A stretch of 64,000 nt of DNA from CAVTTH01 sp963737545 (lineage in GTDB: Bacteria > Verrucomicrobiota > Verrucomicrobiia > Chthoniobacterales > UBA10450), in assembly GCA_963737545.1 (NCBI GenBank), contig CAVTTH010000004.1, positions 434,001 through 498,000 of the forward strand, written 5' to 3'. A program made the translations under genes and the position numbers. Positions 44,170-52,058 of this stretch are shown piece by piece. The notes under the pieces are model-generated. The model was not told the DNA's origin, ran no database searches, and saw nothing but the letters and a program-made list of their open reading frames with translations. Position 1 is the stretch's first letter, and each line of letters starts with the position of its first letter.

Positions 44170-46347
44170 ATGAAAATTTTTGCTCGGACTCGAGCGCCGA
44201 AAGCTGCCTCCGCGAAGAACAAGCGTAAACGCCGATTCGGCTGGAAGCTGACGCTGGCCGGAATCATTCTAGCCGGCGGGATCGGGGTTCTGGCCTTCTA
44301 TGCCGTCTGGGCACAGACCTTCGACATGACGAGGCTGGGCGCAATGCCCGAGCGCAACACCGTCTTCGATGTCGATGGGAAAATCTACAGCCGGCTTGCC
44401 GGCGCGAATCGTCTCCGGGTTTCGCTCAATGAAGTCTCGCCTTATTTCATCGATGCGTTGCTGGCTCGCGAGGACACGCGGTTTTATCAGCACGGCGGCA
44501 TTGATCCGCGCGGAATTGCCCGCGCACTTTACCGCGACATTCTCACCCTCTCGACCAAAGAAGGAGCGAGCAGCATCACGCAACAGGTCGCGCGCAACAG
44601 TCTTCCACTCGGCGGCCGCAACATCAGCCGAAAGTTGCTCGAAGCGATGGTGGCGCTCCGGATCGAGCGCATTTTTACAAAACAGCAGATCCTCGAGCTC
44701 TACGTCAACCGCATCTATTTCGGCTCCGGTTGTTACGGAATCGAAACTGCGTCGCAGGCCTATTTCGGCAAGAACGCTTCGAAGCTCAATCTGTCCGAAG
44801 CTGCCTTGCTCGCCGGCTTGATTCGGAGCCCGAATCGTTTTTCGCCGCTCAAGAATCCGGAGGGCGCGGCTGTGCAACGGGACACCGTTCTCGATCGGAT
44901 GCTGGAATTGAAAAAGATTTCCACCGCGCAAATGCGGGAGGCAAAGCTGACCAGGGTGACATCGCGTCCGCGCCGCCTGCCGCTTATACAGGAGAACTAC
45001 GCGATGGACGCGGTGCAACGGGATTTGAATCTGCTCCTTACCCAGGACCAGGTCGATAACGGCGGACTTTTTATCTACACGACACTTGATCCCGTGGTGC
45101 AGAATGCGGCGGCCGAAGCAATCGAGAAACAACTCTCAAAAATCGAGCGCGAGCCCGGATTTCGTCATCCGCTGAAGGCAAATTATCAGCCACCGGTCGA
45201 CGGAGAAGATAATTCGATGCCTTACCTCGAAGGCGCACTTGTCGCGATCGACAACAACAGCGGCGGCGTCCGCGCGCTCGTCGGCGGTCGCGACTACAAG
45301 CAGAGCAAATTCAATCGTGCGCTGGCGCCGGCCAATCGTCAGATCGGCTCGGCCTTTAAGCCTTTTGTTTACACGCTGGCATTCATGCACGGCCTCCTTC
45401 CCGGCGGCGCGGTGAGCGACGGGCCGATCGAGCCGGGAGAAATCGCAGGCGCGGGTAATTGGTCGCCCGGAAATTCCGACGGAAAATACGGCGGCATCCA
45501 ACCGGTCTCGTACGGTCTGATTCATTCGCGCAACACGATGAGCGTGCGCGTAGGTGAATTCGCCGGTCTCGATGATGTCCAAAAAATCGCGACGACGCTC
45601 GGCCTGAGCGAAAACATTCCGCACGGCGCCGCCATTTACATCGGTTCGTTTGAGACGGATCTGAAGGATCTGACCAGCGCCTACACCGTTTTTCCCAACG
45701 CGGGGGTGCGGAAGCAATCCTACATCATCGAGCGAATCGATGACGCCGATCACAATCCGATTTACCGCGCGGCGCATATCACGCTTCCGGCGCTCGACCC
45801 GAGTGCGACCTGGATGACCTCGCAATTGATGGAGCAAGTGATGATCAGCGGCACGGCCGCCGCTGCCCGCTCGTTAGGATTCAAACTGCCCGCTGCTGGA
45901 AAAACCGGGACGACCAACGATTTCAAGGACGCCTGGTTTGTTGGTTACACCACTTCGATGACCTGCGGAGTTTGGGTTGGATTCGATCAACCGGTTACGA
46001 TCATTCCGCGCGGATACGGCGCGGCGCTCGCTCTGCCGGTCTGGACGCAAGTCATGAACAAAGCGGCGCAGCGTTATCCGGCAAAGGATTTCCAACCAAC
46101 GGTCCAACTGCAGCACGCCACCGTCTGTTCCATCTCAAATGCGATTGCGACGGACGGTTGCATCGCGGCCGGCACTGCATACGACATTGTTCTGCCGGTG
46201 GATAAAATCCCGCGCGGCAGTTGTCAGGTGCATGGTGGAACGCCCCTCCTGGTTGGACAAAAACTCCAGCAAGTCGGTCAGAAAGTGGAAGCAGCTCCGC
46301 GGAACATCTTTCAGTCTTTCCGTCGATTCTTCACCGGAAAAAAGTAA
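44170..46347 (+). CDS. class A penicillin-binding protein (transglycosylase/transpeptidase)
   Basis: The ATG at 44170 gives 725 residues. A basic N-terminus and one membrane helix ('LTLAGIILAGGIGVLAFYAV') precede the GT51 glycosyltransferase ('LLAREDTRFYQHGGIDPRG', 'EGASSITQQVARNSL', 'QILELYVNRIYFG') and the transpeptidase domain with the catalytic Ser of SxxK in 'GSAFKPFVYT', SxN as 'SRNTMSV' and 'GKTGTTNDFKDAWFVG'. It polymerises and cross-links peptidoglycan in the periplasm. Presence of a full PBP fits Verrucomicrobiota, which make peptidoglycan. Confidence 0.95.
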   Translation: MKIFARTRAPKAASAKNKRKRRFGWKLTLAGIILAGGIGVLAFYAVWAQTFDMTRLGAMPERNTVFDVDGKIYSRLAGANRLRVSLNEVSPYFIDALLAREDTRFYQHGGIDPRGIARALYRDILTLSTKEGASSITQQVARNSLPLGGRNISRKLLEAMVALRIERIFTKQQILELYVNRIYFGSGCYGIETASQAYFGKNASKLNLSEAALLAGLIRSPNRFSPLKNPEGAAVQRDTVLDRMLELKKISTAQMREAKLTRVTSRPRRLPLIQENYAMDAVQRDLNLLLTQDQVDNGGLFIYTTLDPVVQNAAAEAIEKQLSKIEREPGFRHPLKANYQPPVDGEDNSMPYLEGALVAIDNNSGGVRALVGGRDYKQSKFNRALAPANRQIGSAFKPFVYTLAFMHGLLPGGAVSDGPIEPGEIAGAGNWSPGNSDGKYGGIQPVSYGLIHSRNTMSVRVGEFAGLDDVQKIATTLGLSENIPHGAAIYIGSFETDLKDLTSAYTVFPNAGVRKQSYIIERIDDADHNPIYRAAHITLPALDPSATWMTSQLMEQVMISGTAAAARSLGFKLPAAGKTGTTNDFKDAWFVGYTTSMTCGVWVGFDQPVTIIPRGYGAALALPVWTQVMNKAAQRYPAKDFQPTVQLQHATVCSISNAIATDGCIAAGTAYDIVLPVDKIPRGSCQVHGGTPLLVGQKLQQVGQKVEAAPRNIFQSFRRFFTGKK

Positions 46348-46465
46348 TAACGTGATGTGACAAGGGGTCTGGAGAGCACACTAACCTCGCGTGCTGGGTT
46401 AGGCGTCCCGCCGAAACAAACTTCACCCTCCAACTGGAGAAACTTAGGAAAATGAAATTGTGAGG

Positions 46466-47236
46466 ATGCCGCGGTTGGCAAAACTAGGCGTCCTATTGTG
46501 GCTGGCTCCTTTGGGTGAAAGTTCCATGATTTCCGCAGAGCCAATGCCGGTGTTCAAACAACCAATCCCGGAATTACGCAAAAGCTCTCAACTGATTCTG
46601 GTCCTGGCCCGTGATTGGAACGCGACCAAAGCAAAGCTCCATACTTTCGAACGCGATGATGCCGGCAGCTGGAAACCGGCCGGCATCGACTCCGACGTCG
46701 TGATCGGGAGAAAAGGAATGGCGTGGGGAATTGGATTGCATGGTGGTTGCCGGTCCGGCGGGCCGTGCAAACAGGAAGGAGACGAGCGCTCACCCGCCGG
46801 CTCCTTTGAACTGGACGAAGTCTTCGGCGTGGCCAGTGCGCCGCCATCGCACTTTCCCTATCGACAAATCCATGCCGACACGGAAGCGATCGATGATCCG
46901 GGTTCGCGTTATTACAACCGACTGGTCGATGCCAGGCAACTTCCGCGGAAAGATTGGGCAAGCTCGGAGCACATGTTGCGGATGGACGAAATCTATCGCT
47001 TGGGAATAATCGTTAGGCATAACTGGCGGCAAAAGCCGGACGCCGGTTCATGCATTTTTCTGCACACCTGGCTTGGAGCGGAAGAGGGAACATCAGGCTG
47101 CACCGCTATGCCTGCGCTCGTTCTGCAGAGATTGATTCGCTGGATCGATCAAGCAAAGCAGCCAGTGCTCGTTCAGCTTCCGCTAGCCGAATACCACCGG
47201 TTACAATCGAACTGGAAATTGCCGGGGACGGAATGA
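46466..47236 (+). CDS. L,D-transpeptidase (YkuD-type) family protein
   Basis: The 256-residue protein (ATG at 46466; a GTG lies two codons upstream) has a signal-like start ('KLGVLLWLAPLGESSMISA'). The catalytic region is 'SCIFLHTWLGAEEGTSGCTA', with the His and the SxGC Cys of L,D-transpeptidases, and the fold is led by 'RSPAGSFELDEVFG'. It would form or edit 3-3 cross-links or attach proteins to peptidoglycan. It follows the penicillin-binding protein on the same strand. Confidence 0.85.
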   Translation: MPRLAKLGVLLWLAPLGESSMISAEPMPVFKQPIPELRKSSQLILVLARDWNATKAKLHTFERDDAGSWKPAGIDSDVVIGRKGMAWGIGLHGGCRSGGPCKQEGDERSPAGSFELDEVFGVASAPPSHFPYRQIHADTEAIDDPGSRYYNRLVDARQLPRKDWASSEHMLRMDEIYRLGIIVRHNWRQKPDAGSCIFLHTWLGAEEGTSGCTAMPALVLQRLIRWIDQAKQPVLVQLPLAEYHRLQSNWKLPGTE

Positions 47237-47291
47237 CGAATTTACACTCCGGCTCAAACCAACGATTCTTTCGGATTACGACTCGATTGTT

Positions 47292-47729
47292 ATGAAGGAC
47301 GACAAAGACAACATCCAACTCAGTGCGGTGGAAGATCATGATGGGATCCTGACCATTCGTGGCGGCGGCGCGCGACGGAATTGGAATGGCATTCACTACA
47401 AGCAGGGTATGTCGGCAAAGAATGTCGGAACGACCAAACTATCCGCTAATATCGCCACGATCCCGCCGGGCGGCATCGCGTACGCCCACATTCATGTCGG
47501 CTTTGAGCTGATCCTTTATATTCTTGAGGGAAGAGTGCGCCATGAGTTCGGACCCGGCCTGAAGCAAGCTGTGGAAAATCAAGCCGGAGACTTCATCTAC
47601 ATTAAACCCGGCGTACCTCACGAAGTGTTCAACATGAGTGATACGGAACCCGTTGTCGCTTTCGTGGCCCGTTCCTCGGCCGACGAATGGGACAATATTG
47701 TTCCCTACGACCGCAACCAGGACAGCTGA
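47292..47729 (+). CDS. single-domain cupin protein
   Basis: The 145-residue protein has both cupin motifs: 'AHIHVGFELILYILEGRVRH' (His and Glu ligands; one Glu position is atypical) and 'GDFIYIKPGVPHEVFNMSDT'. It would bind a metal ion and could be an isomerase, dioxygenase or binding protein. The substrate cannot be inferred. Confidence 0.88.
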   Translation: MKDDKDNIQLSAVEDHDGILTIRGGGARRNWNGIHYKQGMSAKNVGTTKLSANIATIPPGGIAYAHIHVGFELILYILEGRVRHEFGPGLKQAVENQAGDFIYIKPGVPHEVFNMSDTEPVVAFVARSSADEWDNIVPYDRNQDS

Positions 47730-47799
47730 AGAATTTCGCGCCTCGTCATTTCTTTCGATTTTCTTCCAGTAAGAAAAGAGTCGCCGATGGCCGAGGTTC

Positions 47800-48750
47800 C
47801 TATGGGCTGTGCTCCGCGTTGGGCAGATGAGGCCGCATCAAATATTGTCCGCCTGTCGGCTTGACGACGCCTTCTTCTATGCACAAATGATCGAGCAAGA
47901 GCAGGACCTCAAAAAGCGCCTTGGTATCTGCATTCTCCGCGTAAGCGGCCCGGGTTCCCGGAGGCATGACCAGGTGAAGGAAGGCGCCAAATTCCTTCCT
48001 CCATTCGATCGTGAACCAGCGCTCGAAAACCGGAATGATCTCCTCGGACCGGATTTTCTCAAACGGAGAACCAAGTTGACCCGGAATGGGAGTTTTGATT
48101 TCTGTGACCGTCTTCTTGTTGATCCGATTGATGCGGAATTTTTCGGGCAAAAAAGAAAGGAGCTCGTTGATGATGGCAAGACGTTTCGGATCGTATTGCC
48201 CCTGAGTTTCCCCGACGAAGTCGTGAATCCAGAGGTAGCCGCCATCTTTGAGCGCCCGCCAGGTTTGTTCGGCGACGCGCTCCAGAAAGAGAACATGGTG
48301 CAGTGAGGTTTGGGCGACCACCAGGTCGAACTCCTTCGGCGGTAATTCCAGGAAATTCAGATCGCCGACCGCGTAAGTAATGGGGAGGTTCTCTCGTTTT
48401 GCCGTCTCCCGCGCCTCGGCAATCGCCTGCTCGGAGATATCGATGCCGTGGAAACTCTGGCAAATACCGTACCCGAGGAGGGTTCGTTCGAGGCGGCCCG
48501 CGCCGCAACCGAGGGTCAATCCCCTCTCGAATCTAAGCCTTTTTTCCCTGGCTAGTTCAATAAGAGAGGATTGATGACGGGAGACGCGTAATTCCGCGCT
48601 TGCTCTTGCATCTTCGGCTCCCGCTTCCGAATGCGCCAAAGCGGGAAGGATACGTCCCCAGACCTCACTCTCGCGGGCCGCCATCGCGTCGTAGACGCTG
48701 CGATCGGCCATGGCGCGTCCGATGATTTCGCGAGCCTTGTCGTTACTCAT
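47800..48750 (-). CDS. SAM-dependent methyltransferase
   Basis: The start at 48750 (MSNDKAREIIGRAMADRSVY) gives 316 residues. The class I fold is clear: motif I 'GLTLGCGAGRLERTLLG', 'FHGIDISEQAIAEARE', 'FDLVVAQTSLHHVLFLE' and 'ALKDGGYLWIHDFVG'. The N- and C-terminal regions around it set the unknown substrate. Its first 38 or so codons plus leader are duplicated at 50820-51086. Confidence 0.85.
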   Translation of the reverse strand: MSNDKAREIIGRAMADRSVYDAMAARESEVWGRILPALAHSEAGAEDARASAELRVSRHQSSLIELAREKRLRFERGLTLGCGAGRLERTLLGYGICQSFHGIDISEQAIAEARETAKRENLPITYAVGDLNFLELPPKEFDLVVAQTSLHHVLFLERVAEQTWRALKDGGYLWIHDFVGETQGQYDPKRLAIINELLSFLPEKFRINRINKKTVTEIKTPIPGQLGSPFEKIRSEEIIPVFERWFTIEWRKEFGAFLHLVMPPGTRAAYAENADTKALFEVLLLLDHLCIEEGVVKPTGGQYLMRPHLPNAEHSP

Positions 48751-48906
48751 AGCTTGGTTATGAGAGCACAAAAACAGAAAAGGCCATGCCTTATTCTTGT
48801 CCTGTTCGTGCTTCGATTCGTTTCGGATATTGAAAGGTTGCGATTGTTGGCAAGATCGTTGCAACGCGTTGCATTGAGCCGCGTCAGATTTCACCACCTT
48901 CTCAAA
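48638..48906. repeat. 265-bp direct repeat, copy 1 (methyltransferase 5' end and leader)
   Basis: The segment from 'gcgggaaggat' to 'gatttcaccaccttc' recurs with about 15% differences at 50820-51086 in the same orientation. The two copies enclose a 1.9-kb segment with a hypothetical gene and the RAYT element. Confidence 0.85.
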
Positions 48907-49043
48907 GGCTCTTCTTGGGTTGATCGCAGTCCACTGTCCGTCAAATCAGGGGGAACCCGATTCTGACACCTTTCCCCTACGTTGTAATCGTAGCTGAGCG
49001 AGTAAACGCCCGCCAGACAAAGAGAAGAACTCGCCATTAGGCT

Positions 49044-49709
49044 CTAGTCGCTCTTTCTGTCAAGATATGTTGACTGACCCCTATCTTCTATCCCCGTGGC
49101 GAAAGCAACGTCATTGGCTCCGGTCTGGACGCATTTCGTCGGACGATCCAGAGAATCATACTCGACGTTGGTTGCATCCATTCCCTGACGGACATTCTGC
49201 CGCTTGGTCACGTTGCCGTTCACATCATAGGTGTAATGGAACCAGGGCGTCGGTCCCCTATTCCCTATTCTATGTTCGGCAAGTACTGTCACTCGCATTA
49301 TCTTACTGTCAGCGTCGTTCGGGTCCTCAGGGAATATGATCACGGCACCATACGGGACATCCCATTGCATGGCTCGAACGGCGCCGGTTTCTCGGATGCG
49401 CGTGTATGGTCCAACGCGCTGGACAACTTCTTTAAGAGTCGTCTCCGGGTCAATAAAACGAAAATGTATGGGCAATGTCGACTTATCCCATCCATCTTTG
49501 CCGACATCGACACCTCGTAGCCGATCGTCACTATCAATCTGCATGAACCCGCTTATCGTGCCGAATAGCCACAGTAGTAGCAGTACAAAAAGGACGGGAA
49601 TTTTCCACGCGGGAAACACCATTCCAACCGTGATGCTAATGGCGCCGGCGACGAAAGCTCCGACAGCATAAGTAATCATGAATCGAACGATTCTTTCCGG
49701 AGAAGACAT
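49044..49709 (-). CDS. membrane-anchored protein of unknown function
   Basis: The start at 49709 (MSSPERIVRFMITYAVGAFV) gives 221 residues. Two adjacent membrane helices ('AVGAFVAGAISITVGMVF', 'IPVLFVLLLLWLFGTISG') are followed by a soluble domain with 'YAVIIFPEDPNDADSK'-type beta segments and 'YTYDVNGNVTKRQNVRQGMD', reminiscent of YD/RHS-type repeats. The family is not recognised. It lies inside the duplicated, RAYT-bearing segment and may be accessory. Confidence 0.55.
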   Translation of the reverse strand: MSSPERIVRFMITYAVGAFVAGAISITVGMVFPAWKIPVLFVLLLLWLFGTISGFMQIDSDDRLRGVDVGKDGWDKSTLPIHFRFIDPETTLKEVVQRVGPYTRIRETGAVRAMQWDVPYGAVIIFPEDPNDADSKIMRVTVLAEHRIGNRGPTPWFHYTYDVNGNVTKRQNVRQGMDATNVEYDSLDRPTKCVQTGANDVAFATGIEDRGQSTYLDRKSD

Positions 49710-49814
49710 ATTTCTACCAGTGATGCATCCACCATTCTTGCACAAAAGGGATGTAGTCCTCAACGATCTCCGGGAGCTCGAGTTGTACTTCAGGATGTTC
49801 CGGAAGCAGAGAAC

Positions 49815-50793
49815 GGGTCAGAGCTAACTATCGACACTGTTGAGCAGATTCGAGACATAACTGGGGCTTCCCATTTTCAGCCGGTTGGCAATCCATTGTC
49901 GACTCATGGGTGTTTGTGTTCGCAGTTGTTGCGCAATCCTTATCTTCAAACCATGTCCTTTGGGCTGTTTGGCCAAATCGATGTCGCGCCAACGCACTCT
50001 TGCCAGGGCCTCCACCACCATCCTCTCGGCCAGCGCTTCATCAGTTTCCCGCCGCTCCCTCGCTTGTTCTCCTTTGCGTCCAGGCCGGGCCAGCTTATCC
50101 GCCAGCCAATCTCGAAAATCTTCCGTGCCGATCTTCCACTCTCGTCGCATCGACATCTCGTCTGCCGGTTCTAATCGCGCCAGCTTCATTCGCCGTTCAA
50201 ATTCCCGCCGAGTTCGCGCGTTATCTTTTGTCAGGCCGTGCTCACCAAGCAACCGATCCACTCGCAGCCATCGGGGCCGCAGTTTCGGTCGCTGGTACTC
50301 TCGATAACTACTCCAACGAAACGATTCCAGCTTCTTGTGGCTCGCCACAATTCCAGCTCGCACCGGATTCAAGTGCACGTAATCGCAAGCACAACGCAAG
50401 TAGCCCGGCGACCGCGCATCGATCAACTGCGACTTGTAGCGGCCCCCAAACAGATGCCCCCAGTGGCGATGCCGCCGATTGAACCGCTGCGTGTACGTGC
50501 CCAATAACCATTTCATTCCCAGAGCCAAGTTGGGCTGAGGCGTTTCTACCACCAGATGAAAATGATTCCTCATCAGACAGTAGGCATGAATTTGCCAGCC
50601 AGTCTTTAGACATGCTTGCCCAAGGGTGCGCAGAAACTCGGCACGATCCCGATCATCCAGAAAAATCGATTCACGCCGGTCGCCCCGACTCATGATGTGA
50701 TAAAGCGCACCGGCGTACTGAATCCGAAGTGGTCGCGGCATCCATCTAGCCTGTCAAAAACTCGCGCGAGTGTCAATAGTTAGCTCTGACCCC
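49815..50793. mobile_element. RAYT-type insertion element with terminal inverted repeats
   Basis: The left end GGGTCAGAGCTAACTATC (49815 on) and the right end ...ATAGTTAGCTCTGACCCC (to 50793) are inverted repeats of about 24 bases with one or two mismatches. They enclose exactly the transposase gene, whose stop codon lies in the left repeat. No target duplication is obvious. A short CTCGCGCGAG palindrome (50761-50770) sits just inside the right end. Confidence 0.75.
49824..50741 (-). CDS. REP-associated tyrosine transposase (RAYT, Y1_Tnp family)
   Basis: The 305-residue protein starts 'MPRPLRIQYAGALYHIMSRG' and carries the IS200-like HUH core: 'LMRNHFHLVVETPQPNLAL' (metal-binding His-x-His) and a Tyr in 'GTYTQRFNRRHR', plus the typical 'GHLFGGRYKSQLID', 'YVHLNPVRAGIV' and 'FRWSSYREY'. 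The C-terminal extension with 'MSRQWIANRLKMGSPSYVSN' resembles a helix-turn-helix. RAYTs act on REP palindromes with GTAG or GGAG heads, of which this window holds several. Confidence 0.92.
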   Translation of the reverse strand: MPRPLRIQYAGALYHIMSRGDRRESIFLDDRDRAEFLRTLGQACLKTGWQIHAYCLMRNHFHLVVETPQPNLALGMKWLLGTYTQRFNRRHRHWGHLFGGRYKSQLIDARSPGYLRCACDYVHLNPVRAGIVASHKKLESFRWSSYREYQRPKLRPRWLRVDRLLGEHGLTKDNARTRREFERRMKLARLEPADEMSMRREWKIGTEDFRDWLADKLARPGRKGEQARERRETDEALAERMVVEALARVRWRDIDLAKQPKGHGLKIRIAQQLRTQTPMSRQWIANRLKMGSPSYVSNLLNSVDS

Positions 50794-50819
50794 GATTCCC
50801 GATTCCCGATTCTCCCGAC

Positions 50820-50932
50820 AAGGCGGGAAGGATGTTTCCCCAGACCTCACTCTCACGGGCCGCCATCGCGTCGTAGACGCTGCGATCAGCCATGGCGCGT
50901 TCGATGATTTCGCGAGCCTTGTCATTGCTCAT
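50820..50932 (-). pseudogene. 5' fragment of a methyltransferase gene
   Basis: The ATG at 50932 opens 'MSNDKAREIIERAMADRSVY' followed by 'DAMAARESEVW', nearly the same as the intact methyltransferase at 48750. It breaks off after about 38 codons at the RAYT side. Confidence 0.75.
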
Positions 50933-51086
50933 GGATTGTTATGAGAGCACAAAAACGGGAAAGGCCATGTGCTTTTTCTTGTCCCGTTCATGCCTCGATT
51001 CACTTCAGATATTGGAAAGTAGCGCTGTTGCCAAGATTACTGGATCGCGTCGCGTTGAGGCGCGCAAGATTTCACCGCCTTCCCCT
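50820..51086. repeat. 265-bp direct repeat, copy 2
   Basis: This is the partner of 48638-48906; it includes the truncated methyltransferase start and its leader. It ends directly before the ankyrin gene's stop. Confidence 0.85.
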
Positions 51087-52041
51087 AGTGTGCACCGGCC
51101 GCCCTTAAGAGCTCGATAATTTTCGCCTTTTTGCGATCGCGCGCGTACCAGAGAGGGGATTTTCCCCATGCATCCTTGATGTTAACTTTGGCGCCACGTC
51201 TGAGAAGTTCGGCGACTAAATCATCTCGGCCGAGATAAACGGCGGCGAATAAGGGTGTCCAGTTATTTGACTCTCCTTTCTTATTTTGGCCTGCGTGAAC
51301 ATTCACATCAGCCCCATAATCAAGAAGGAGCTTCACGATGTCGACGTCTGCACTCATAGCGCAGTAGAGCGCGGCGTCGCCCCCCATAGGCTCTCTCGCT
51401 TCGGGGTCAGCGCCTTGCTTCAACAATGCCTCAACTCTGGCTTTATCGTGCAACATGACAGCTTGATACAGTTCCGGAACTGTGATCGCCGGACCAAAGA
51501 TACCGTTTGGATAATAGGCCGGGGTAGCAAATGGCGCTGGTCCCGGTATTTCCTTCAATGGAGAGGCTCCCGCCTTTCCGAGTAGCTCAGCTACTTCTCG
51601 ATGTTGACGTTGCACCGCGTAAAACAACGGGGTTTTGCCGGCCAAATCTAGTGCATTGACGTCTACTTTCTGTTTCAAGAGTTCAGTGACGAGATCGGCG
51701 CGGCCGAGGCTCGCTGCATAAAAGAGCGGGGTCCACCGGGGGCTTGGCATCGAACCAACGTCACTCACACGAACGTTCACGTCCGCTCCAGCGCTAAGAA
51801 GTATTTTTGCAATCTCAGCGCGCATGAACATCGCTTGATGAAGAGGAGCCCATCCCCAGGCCGTTTTTTCGTTTGGATTCGCTCCTTGTTTCAATAACGC
51901 GGTTAGTTTCGCGCTATCATCTGCTAGGACTGCCTGAAACACGGGGTTCACTTGCCCAAAGAGAGAATCAGGCTCTCCGGTGATTCCACGCAGCGCAGAA
52001 AGCGCAAGGAAGACGAAGAAGGTAAAGCATCTAATCGTCAT
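51085..52041 (-). CDS. exported ankyrin-repeat protein
   Basis: The start at 52041 (MTIRCFTFFVFLALSALRG) gives a signal peptide and 318 residues. About six ankyrin repeats follow ('AWGWAPLHQAMFMRAEIAKI', 'DLAGKTPLFYAVQRQHREVA', 'NNWTPLFAAVYLGRDDLVAE', 'DAWGKSPLWYARDRKKAKI'), with a Pro/Tyr-rich gap in the middle ('PGPAPFATPAYYPNG'). Ankyrin repeats mediate protein binding in the periplasm or outside; the partner is unknown. Confidence 0.88.
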   Translation of the reverse strand: MTIRCFTFFVFLALSALRGITGEPDSLFGQVNPVFQAVLADDSAKLTALLKQGANPNEKTAWGWAPLHQAMFMRAEIAKILLSAGADVNVRVSDVGSMPSPRWTPLFYAASLGRADLVTELLKQKVDVNALDLAGKTPLFYAVQRQHREVAELLGKAGASPLKEIPGPAPFATPAYYPNGIFGPAITVPELYQAVMLHDKARVEALLKQGADPEAREPMGGDAALYCAMSADVDIVKLLLDYGADVNVHAGQNKKGESNNWTPLFAAVYLGRDDLVAELLRRGAKVNIKDAWGKSPLWYARDRKKAKIIELLRAAGAH

Positions 52042-52058
52042 AGGAGGATACCTCACGC

